DNA of 64,000 nt from Suillus spraguei (Eukaryota > Basidiomycota > Agaricomycetes > Boletales > Suillaceae): NCBI GenBank assembly GCA_016800925.1, contig JABCPU010000091.1:1-64000 (forward strand). Direction: 5' to 3'. A program made the translations under genes and the position numbers. The notes beneath the pieces were generated by a model that saw only the letters and a list, made by a program, of their open reading frames with translations, was not told the DNA's origin and searched no databases. Shown piece after piece: positions 56,641 to 64,000 of this stretch. Position 1 is the first letter of the stretch. Each line of letters opens with the position of its first letter.

Positions 56641-57579
56641 ATGAGATTCAAGGTCAAAAGTAACAGATATAGGAAGATGACTGATTTGAATGAGGTCCCA
56701 GTAGTAAAACATGATATAACCCACTCCCTTATGGTAGTGGGAATAGATCTACATGACACATTGGAATGGTCACACAGGGTGTTCGGAGGCCAATGGAAGT
56801 ACTTGCCTTACTGGGAATGTTCTGAGAGATGGAGGTTTGTCATACATGAGCCTATCAGCAAGATAATATCAAAATTGAGAGGAAACATGTGGCAGTGGGT
56901 CGAAAAGTCTAGTCAGACCGGTGTGGCACTTGTAGACCTTGTTGAGCTGAGCAGTATAAAAGGATTTGATGCAACGATTTGGAATGATGCACGTGAACAT
57001 GACCTGTGCATTTCCAAGGCAGGTACCTCCTTGTGGATGCAGGCTTTGGGACTTGTGACGCACTACTTGTCCCTTATTGGGGTGTGCATTATCATCTCAA
57101 AGAATGGTGTTTGGCAAGTAACTCATAATTTTTTGTACTCTCATCTTATTTTTGCAATTGAAAGATATTCCAGCCCGCAAAATGCAAAAGAACTATTTAA
57201 CCTTTGGCATTCCTCGCTGCGCAATGCAATTGAGTGTATATTCGGGGTGATGAAGCGCCAATGGCGCATCTTGCAAATCCCCCCAGAATATAACATGGCC
57301 ATTCAGGCCCTTATTCCTCTGGCACTGTGCGCCTTGCACAATTTTATTCGTGAAGAAGACCCCAAATTTTTTATGAAGACTACAATGCTGATATCCCAGA
57401 AATATTTCATACTGACGACATAAAAAAAGGAATGGCAGCAGGCACAGTTTGAGGGAGTAACACTCAGGGGGAGCTTGCAAATGGGCCACCAAGTTCTGCA
57501 GAGAAGAGAAGAGCTGATGCGCGTCGCGATGAAATAGCTGCTTTAATGTGGGCAGATTATATTGCCAAGAACACTTGAA
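56641..57579 (+). pseudogene. Harbinger/PIF-type transposase relic (DDE_Tnp_4)
   Basis: The C-terminal half is clear: DATIWNDAREHDLCI (around the second Asp), a shifted DAGFG region, PQNAKELFNLWHSSLRNAIE, then CIFGVMKRQWRIL and LIPLALCALHNFIREED, and a tail ending DYIAKNT at 57579. This is the PIF/Harbinger nuclease C-terminus. The frame changes at ~57020 and after 57420; the first half is not recognisable. The partner Myb-like gene lies convergently downstream. Confidence 0.78.
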
Positions 57580-58498
57580 TATGTAGCATACAATGAAACA
57601 TTGCATTGAGAGGTACTTGTACAGGATTGAAGTAAAAAAAAAAATTCATTGAGCTACACCTGAGTATTTCCACACAGACCTGCAAGCTTCCTTTGCACCC
57701 GAGATGACTTCCACAATAGCACATTTAAGTTAGCAAACACTACCGCTTCATTTGGGTTTGTCATCAGAAAATCAGTGAGGAGCAAGACATTGTCTAACCC
57801 CAAACCTTCAGTATCAGCAAGGGAGGTGATTGCCACCCAAGGGAAGTAGGAGGGGGACACTCAGGGGGGGGGCAGATGTCGACACAAATGAATGACAAAC
57901 TGTGGCAAGGTATGTGTGATTGATGTAAGGGCTGCACTACCCTCCTGCTGAGCCATTGCAGCTATGGAGGCAGGAGTGCTTCCTTGACAAATCCCCATCA
58001 CCCAGCACACTATATTTGCGCTTGCCCTGGATAGCACTTGTGAGCTCTGAGTTGCTTGTAGATAATACCATCTTAGAGCTGGCCGCAGCTGGTGAGGTTC
58101 CTGCACCACCTGTGTCAATGTCATCAGCAGCAGCCCTAGCTGGCTGAAGTTCATTGTGTTGGTAGTGCCTGAGGGGGAAGGAGGGGGGGGCATTGTTATG
58201 ACCATGCAAAACCGGAGATTAGTAAGAAGTCCTGGTCTTACATGGGGTTGTACTAGAGGGTTGTAAAGTCAAAGGGGCTTGGCCTCAGCTTGTACGCTGT
58301 GCCCCTTACCCGAGTATGTGCCCTTAATTTCGGATGAAGTCCAAGGGAGAGTTCTGGTGAAGTCTGGATGGAGGGTCCAGACAAACTCTAAGGCAGGATA
58401 GCTCGACAGAGCTCTGATGGACTTCCGATGAGCGTGGGAATGCGCCAGAACTATTTCCGGAAGGTAGGGAGTAATGGTAACACTACTGGAACAAGCTC

Positions 58499-59267
58499 TG
58501 TCATATACCATACTTCTAATCTCAGATCCGACCATATCCGACCAGATCCGATCGTTTCCATATCCGTCTGGTCCACAGATCCTGTCCGGACCACCCATCC
58601 GAATGTACTCACTTCTCGCACCTTAACTCCCTTGTGTATATCTGCGTCTATCTCCTTTCGTCATTCCTCCTGCTTCCGGTACTCCGGCTGTTTATATTTC
58701 CGTCCTGTGTTACTGATCCGTTTCCTGTGTTCATTTCCGATTCATGCTTACTGATCCACTGTGCATTAACTAATAGACTTCCGTTACACTTCGTACATAG
58801 CCCTCAGTCCCGGACTTGCTGATTATCCGTCTTAGATACTTACAGTATATAAACCACTTGTAGATCTCCGTAGAACCTTAGTTCGAATATCATCTTAGAT
58901 TCTACTCATTCTGTTTCCTCTGGACTTAAGCCACTTTCCGCTTTAAGTCACCTTCCGAGACTTAGGATTGATTCCTATAGTCTATATCTCCGACTCTATC
59001 TTCGGATAGTCTACCTCCGTTAGTTTCTAGTTAGGAACTCGTTCCGAAACTAGCCTTAATCTCTGTCCTCTCCTTACGTTCCGAATAACCTTCGGACATA
59101 TCATATCCGATACCTTCGGACACCCGGCTCCGTCACGCAACTCCTTCCGGGTCTTCGGACGAATAACTCCTCCCTGAAATAAGGGGCATTACTCGAGAAA
59201 GGGGCACAGTGCACGAACTGAGGCCAAAGCCCTTCGGATCTCTCTACCCTTGAGTACAGTCTTAACA
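58499..59267 (-). mobile_element. Solo LTR (variant of family A), nested, duplication AGCTC
   Basis: Plus strand TGTCATATACC..GTCTTAACA, 769 bp, flanked by AGCTC at 58494-58498 and 59268-59272. In its own orientation it carries the GGGCTTTGGCCTCAG block and ends GGTATATGACA, like family A, but is shorter and lacks the CCATGCAAAACC start. Confidence 0.8.
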
Positions 59268-60059
59268 AGCTCCAAGTAGAACAGATGAAGGATGGACCGC
59301 TGGACAAAGTCCAGGGCAGGATAGGAGCAGAGCTCCAGAGGGAAAGATGATCCATAGATGTCAGAGGATAGGATAGGATGGATCCGGAGGACTAGGGGTC
59401 CAAAGGTTTGGAGCTTAGAGGAGCGGAGGAGCAGATGATTGGATGATTGGATGAGCATAGCTCTGTGGATCTTAGAGGAAGTGTTGGCTACTAGAGAGGA
59501 GTAGGTCCGGATATGGTGTAGAGATAGTATAGGCTACTCCGGACAAGGTCCAGAATAGAAACAGACAGTATAAGACTACCAAAGGTAGAGTTGGAGGTGA
59601 AACAGATGATAGACAGAGATGGACGAAGTCCGAAAAGATTATAAGACATAGGATCAAAGCTCCGGCCTAGGGAGTGATCCCATAGGCCTGAGTCGGAAGC
59701 TTACAAGGGCCAGAGCCCAAGTGCAAGAACGGAAACGGAGTTATATAGACATGATAACAGGATACAGAGTAATCAAAGGAATATACAGAAGTAGGAACAA
59801 TGAATCAGACTGAGGTCTGCAGGAGTTGTACTACAAGTTTATATACTGTAGGTAGCATGCCGGAAGGCAAGTAAGGATAGTCCAAGGCTATGTTTGAGGC
59901 ATTGCGGAACACAAGGCTATGAACTCGGAAACAAGACTTGTACGAAATATCTTATCAAGACGGAAGTCAAGATAACCGAAAGCCAGAGGTGCAGAGATAA
60001 CCGAAAGCCGGACACAGGTATTAACCTAAAAGGAGTAACGCGCAGGTGCACGGGAATAG

Positions 60060-60300
60060 TTTCGGATATGAGCATGGATCAGATATGGACACAGATCGGA
60101 TATGGACACGGATCGGATATGGACATGGATCGGATATGAACACAGATCGGATGGGTGGATCAGATCGGATGGATGGACTGAGTCGGATATGGATATGGAT
60201 TAGATATGGATGGATATTGATTGGAGTGGATGGGTGGATTGGATATGTGAGCTGGATTGGATGGGTGGACTAGGATGTATGGATTGGGTGTCCAGATGTC
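60060..60300. repeat. GGATATGGAYACGGATC minisatellite
   Basis: About eight imperfect copies of an ~18 bp unit (GGATCGGATATGGACAC), decaying to GGATGGGTGGA words. Part of the 3' end of LTR A; the nested variant has a shorter inverted version at 58520-58570. Confidence 0.75.
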
Positions 60301-61714
60301 CATGGATCAGACCTGAATGTACGGTATATGACAGGCATTGACAAAGTGGAAGAGGCACCTATGTTCACAGGTGATGGAGGGGCCATCAAACAATTAGAAG
60401 ATATAGAATGCACAGAAACTTCAGGCTGTGTCACAACCCACAAACCAATTAATGCAAGGGCACAGACTAGGACTCAAACTAGAAGTTATCACAAGAAAGA
60501 GAGGAGCAAGGACGTCTTGGATTGCTACTATGTAGATACAAGAGGTTTGAACTAAAGAACTACTACAGCAAAACTAGCTAACTATATACACATATTGAAA
60601 CTGAGATATAAACTGAGTCTGAAACTACTAGTCAATCATAAAACAAAAGTAAGAATCGTACAATGTGATAATTGTGACATAGTAATGACATCATATTCTA
60701 GAAGGTTCTAAGATCACATGATACTATCTTATCTTATCTTATCCGATAGCATCAAAGAAGATCTCTTCATCTTCATCAGGGAGTTTGGTTATAGAAGCAG
60801 ATGTAGGGTTTTCAATAGGGTTAGGGTTTGTCTTAGTGCTGAGTTTAGATGCTTTAGGGAAATTGAGGAAAAAATAATGATTTGTATTTGGAATTCATGA
60901 CAGGCTGTTTCCTAGCATGGGGCTGACATGTTACAAAATTGCCTTTGGCAGCAGTCAGCATCAACTCCTCAACGGTGTTAAAATGCAGGAATCCCTTGGA
61001 AGAGAAAGGTTTTGATTGCAGATGAGCCTAAAAGGAGTGAATGATAATTTCAACTGAAATCTTGCGCAGCCTCACTTTGGTATGTGCGTCCCATGCGCCA
61101 CTAGTTTCAGGTGTGACTGATACACTGCGCTCATCATCCCATGAGAAGCCAGAGAGTGACTTGATATTCTTGACTACACTGTACTGCTTCTTTGGCTGTA
61201 ATGATATGAGCTGCTGTAATCAATAGATATTTGGCGATGAAACTTACAGCATTCTACTTTGTTTTGCAAGATGACTGGGATTTGGGAGCGCCCTTCTGGG
61301 TGGGATATAATGTGTTGAGGTGCTTGGCAGCATCTGAAAATACTGCGGGTTTGAAGCTCATGGTATCCCCAGCCTCAGATTTTTGGGTTGAAAGAAAGGC
61401 ATGAGGTTTCTCTCTTCATCCAGCTCCCAGTGTGTGGCAGCTTTGCAAGAGGTACTAGTATTATCTTGTGAGCCCATCTGATCATCGATGCCTCACAATC
61501 CATGAAAATGGAGGGAGCGCACAGAGTCCATGCTGGAGAAATTGGACATGGTGGTCACAAAGGCAGGTGTATATAAGGGACAGATCTAATAGAATATCTA
61601 GTAGTATGCCTCATCAGTTGTGATTATGATTGCTTTGACCCAGCATCTCCTGGATGAGCTGGCAAGTCTCATGCAGGTCATGTGGCAGGATCATGTGGTG
61701 TAAATATCAAATAT

Positions 61715-61760
61715 CAAATATCAAATTCGCCTGTTTAAACAGGGCCTTAGAGTCTGTTCA
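61715..61760. repeat. AAATATC triplet repeat, CCTGTTTAAACAGG palindrome, possible Harbinger end
   Basis: Three AAATATC copies are followed by a perfect 14 bp palindrome and then TTAGAGTCTGTTCAGCC. TTA is the usual Harbinger target triplet, so GAGTCTGTTCAGCC could be the terminal repeat of the element whose Myb gene starts at 61919. The other end is not found. Confidence 0.35.
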
Positions 61761-61918
61761 GCCACCATTATTTACGCAAGTTTAGAATCTGTATTTCGCA
61801 AATTTGGCTTTCATAATCATACCATGCTGGTCACAGTGTGACCAACCTTAATCAGTCAATACTAGTAGGCATGCCCATTACCCATCTACAATCTATCCAT
61901 CATCGCAACTCTTACAGG

Positions 61919-62160
61919 ATGTCTTGCAGCAGAAAAAGTGCCCATGGTGGGGCAGAGTCAACGGAATTGAGAGATCAGTGTGTATGGATGGAAGCAGATG
62001 AAACTGTGCTCATTGAGTATGTCACCACCAACCATTTACAAGGCGGTGATGGTATGAACTTTGATAACACATTTTGGGCTGCTGCTGCTGCTGAAATGGA
62101 GAAACACCCTTGCTTGGGTGCAAGCCAAACAGCGGCAGCATGTCATTCAAAATGGGGGAG
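61919..62160 (+). pseudogene. Second Myb/SANT-like Harbinger partner, N-terminus only
   Basis: MSCSRKSAHGG opens a frame with CVWMEADETVLIEYV, GMNFDNTFWAAAAAEMEK and TAAACHSKWG, the Trp/helix pattern of the Myb/SANT-like domain (W-x-D-E..L-x-x-x, ..KW). It is cut at 62161 by LTR B. It is in the opposite orientation to the Myb-like gene at 57.6-61.6 kb, so it belongs to another element copy. Confidence 0.6.
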
Positions 62161-63412
62161 TGTAAAGATACAACCTAGCTTGGGCTGTAGATTAACCACT
62201 GCCTAAACTAGTATGTTAGTCTTGCGCTCCATCTAGTCTGCTTCACTTGTAAGAACAAGAGCATTCGACCCTAAAGGGGGATGCCTATTGTTACGAACTG
62301 GGTGGCATCACCAGCGACAGTGAAAAGACACAGCCAGTCTGCTGGGAAGTTCTTACAATGTCCAGAAGAGGACAAGGTGAAAGTACAAGGAACGCGTTCC
62401 GAGTACGATCAAGGGTTTGGCCTCAAAGACAAGTCTAAGAGGTTCTGTGAGAATAGAGACTAAGACTAAGGAGTGCTTAGACTTAGAGACGATTCAAGAC
62501 AACTTAGGTTGGAGACCTAAGCGAAGGAGATTCCAGGTAAAACCCAGTAAGATTAAAGTAAAGAATCTACTACAAGTACAACGTGCTTAAATAGACCAAT
62601 ATGTGCGCACGGACCAAGAGAAGCGTGGGAAAGTAAGTGTGTATCCAAATAAGGAAGGCAACTATAGTACAAATGCATTGCGCATATGAGTCAGAGTCAT
62701 GTGACATGATATACAAGTAAGGAAACAAAGAGAAAATGAATAGGGGCACGTACAACTGTAACACCTATTTAGTATGGTCAAGTTCAAGTCTAACTTATTT
62801 GCGAAACAAGCGTCTGAGTCAGCGGTAAGTTGCCACGGTCAGTGATGATACTGCTGGAACTAGTGTCGTGCGCTGCGGTGCTACCATCGCCGAGATAAGG
62901 TCAGTAACAGTTGTGTCTAGTGAGCGATGTCGAGCGGTGGTCTCAGCGGTAGCAGTAGGGTTGCGAGCGGTGCAAAGAAACAGTAAAGAAGTCCGCGGTA
63001 CTTTCAGCGGTAAAGTAGCAGAGCGTGAGAAGTTCAGTCAAAAGTAACAATCAAAAGTCCAGCGGTATGCCGGCGGTAATGGAGAACGAGTGTGATGTAT
63101 TAACGAGCAATAAGGGAACTTTAAAGACTATGTCCACTACTGGGTTGATCCAGAGCTAGACAATAATCCTGACCTATAGTACATGCGATGGTGTAAAATC
63201 AGGTGCTCTATCATGTGGGGTACACGGTGCTTATATCCTAATTCATATGTACTAGGCAAGATCAGTAGCACTGGAGTGTAGTAACCGCCATAAGTAAACA
63301 TAGCGCGAGGCGCTGCAGCACAAGGCAACATGTAATAAGGCTTGCTGTGGAATCAGTGATAATGAACAGGAAACAAACTACGCACCAAATGGAGCTATGC
63401 GGACGCGGCAAG
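62161..63412 (+). mobile_element. Solo LTR family B, copy 6, 3' truncated
   Basis: TGTAAAGATACAACC start; colinear with the other copies apart from the nested LTR at 62289-62763. It stops within GGACGCGGCAAG, where copy 1 continues, and hairpin-rich sequence follows. Confidence 0.82.
62289..62763 (-). mobile_element. Solo LTR of the Ty3 family, duplication CCTAT
   Basis: TGTTACGAACTGGGTGG..CAACTGTAACA, 475 bp, same family as 9961-10435. Flanked by CCTAT at 62284-62288 and 62764-62768; the interrupted sequence GGGATGCCTATTAGTATGG is intact in family B copies 1 and 3. This fixes the Ty3 duplication length at 5 bp. Confidence 0.93.
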
Positions 63413-63420
63413 TAGTGCTG

Positions 63421-63590
63421 CCATGGTCCAGTTCCGAACCGTGGTTCGAACCTGACCATTGGTCAGGTTCGTCCTTGGTTCGGTCCATGGTCCAGCATTT
63501 TGCACGGACCGAACCGGAATGAGGTTCGTGGTCCGCTAACTCCTGTGTGGTTCATCTATAGGTTCGGACCTTCCCGAACCGTTCCGAACC
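63421..63590. repeat. Hairpin-rich GGTTCGGACC cluster
   Basis: CGAACCTGACC and GGTCAGGTTCG (63447-63471) form a stem with a 3 base loop, inside a longer imperfect palindrome from CCATGGTCC to GGTCCATGG (63421-63490). Further GGACCGAACC / GGTTCG words continue to 63590. It may be the end of a DNA transposon or a MITE. Confidence 0.65.
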
Positions 63591-63674
63591 CCGAACTGAA
63601 TCTTCTTTGCAACGTCTTCAAGGCTCAATCACACGCTTCTCATCATTTTGACTTCTCGATTCTCAAGATTCGCC

Positions 63675-64000
63675 ATGGTCACTTTGACCTTTGGCATTCT
63701 CAAGACTTTTTTCGACTTATCCTGTCCGGAGGTTCGCATCCCGCACACCCTGCTGTCCGATAACGCCTACCTGTTCAATCAAGCTCAAGGTATGACTTTT
63801 CCGTCAAATCAAGCGCAATAAACTGATTGACATATTATATTTCTTAGGATTATTCAATGCATACTATGAGTTAGTAGGAGATTGGGTATTCGCATATAAA
63901 GGGATCAAGGTGAGTGATATATTTTGACTACTGGTACAATGTCTGAACCTGAAGCACAGTGTGCCCTCAACCCAGACGGGTCTCTAAAGGACGCCAAAGA
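63675..64000 (+). CDS. 5' exons of an unrecognised gene, runs off the window
   Basis: The ATG at 63675 begins MVTLTFGILKTFFDLSCPEV. A GTATGA..TTCTTAG intron (~63791-63848) leads to GLFNAYYELVGDWVFAYKG, and a second intron (GTGAGT..GCACAG, ~63911-63960) leads to CALNPDGSLKDAK. Splice borders and length are typical of fungal genes. I do not recognise the protein, and the rest lies beyond 64000. Confidence 0.55.

Larger units (their letters stand above)
58194..60333 (+). mobile_element. Solo LTR family A copy 3 with 5 bp duplication GGCAT
   Basis: Starts TGTTATGACCATGC and ends GGTATATGACA, with GGCAT on both sides (58189-58193 and 60334-60338). Without the nested insertion it is ~1366 bp. A TATATACTGTAG box lies at ~59840 and a GGATATGGACACGGATC minisatellite near its 3' end. 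Confidence 0.85.
57654..61620 (-). pseudogene. Harbinger partner protein (Myb/SANT-like), split by solo LTR A
   Basis: Minus-strand pieces: IKSLSGFSWDDERS with PFSSKGFLHFNTVEELM (61.2-60.95 kb) from the middle of the protein; a Ser/Pro linker; and, on the far side of the LTR at 58194-60333, KRKYSVLGDGDLSRK (~58000) and LLLTDFLMTNPNEAVVF (57.8 kb) at the C-terminus. Removing the LTR and one copy of GGCAT makes the Pro-rich frame continuous across the site. PIF/Harbinger elements encode a Myb/SANT-like DNA-binding partner needed for transposition, convergent to the nuclease as here. The N-terminal exons are decayed. Confidence 0.68.

Noticed and set aside
63421..63590. tRNA-like GGTTCGAACC T-loop sequence
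   Set aside because: GGTTCGAACC resembles a T-arm, but no acceptor or anticodon stem can be built around it; it is part of a palindromic repeat.

Overview
The window looks like a repeat-dense, multi-chromosomal-type stretch of an agaricomycete (basidiomycete fungus) genome. Host genes carry many short GT-AG introns of about 45-60 bp. Several proteins belong to families typical of mushroom-forming fungi: a TPR-CHAT protein of the kind expanded in Boletales, a polyporopepsin-like protease, an alpha-kinase, a fungal TET/JBP-type dioxygenase, and chromodomain Ty3 retrotransposons. Boletales is my best guess at order level, from protein resemblance only; no marker gene proves it. Family assignments are from recognition of motifs, not from a search.

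Layout. 1-7.2 kb: two inverted copies of an LTR (family A), a 1.2 kb terminal-inverted-repeat element, tandem repeats, and a 3.7 kb structure in which two ~520 bp inverted arms enclose a piece of a Ty3 element. 7.2-10 kb: tandem repeats on both sides of a TET/JBP-like gene. 10-17.5 kb: an almost complete minus-strand Ty3 chromovirus with two 475 bp LTRs and an extra third ORF. 17.5-25 kb: an aspartic protease pseudogene and a multi-spanning membrane protein pseudogene. 25-43 kb is the host gene island: MFS transporter (-), SPRY protein (-), alpha-kinase (-), integrase-core gene (+), Na+/H+ antiporter (+), TPR-CHAT protein (+) and alpha/beta hydrolase (-). 43.6-44.2 kb: the 5' end of a TAF6 gene, cut off by a second Ty3 element. 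44.2-63.4 kb: nested transposons, including six copies of one ~945 bp solo LTR (family B), a related solo LTR (D), a Harbinger-type transposase with its Myb/SANT partner gene, and nested solo LTRs. 63.4-64 kb: hairpin-rich sequence and the first exons of a new gene.

Two observations stand out. First, each intact family B or D LTR is flanked by a 4 bp duplication whose middle two bases are CG or its deamination products TG/CA, which suggests integration at CpG sites. Second, the Ty3 chromoviruses carry a conserved ORF downstream of the chromodomain, with a membrane-like segment, an LHIHPPM motif, a double zinc knuckle and an acidic EWSDDP tail; I know of no named family for it.

Many host genes carry one- or two-base frameshifts next to homopolymer runs. 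Either this is a graveyard of recent pseudogenes or the assembly has uncorrected indel errors, so pseudogene calls should be read with that in mind.
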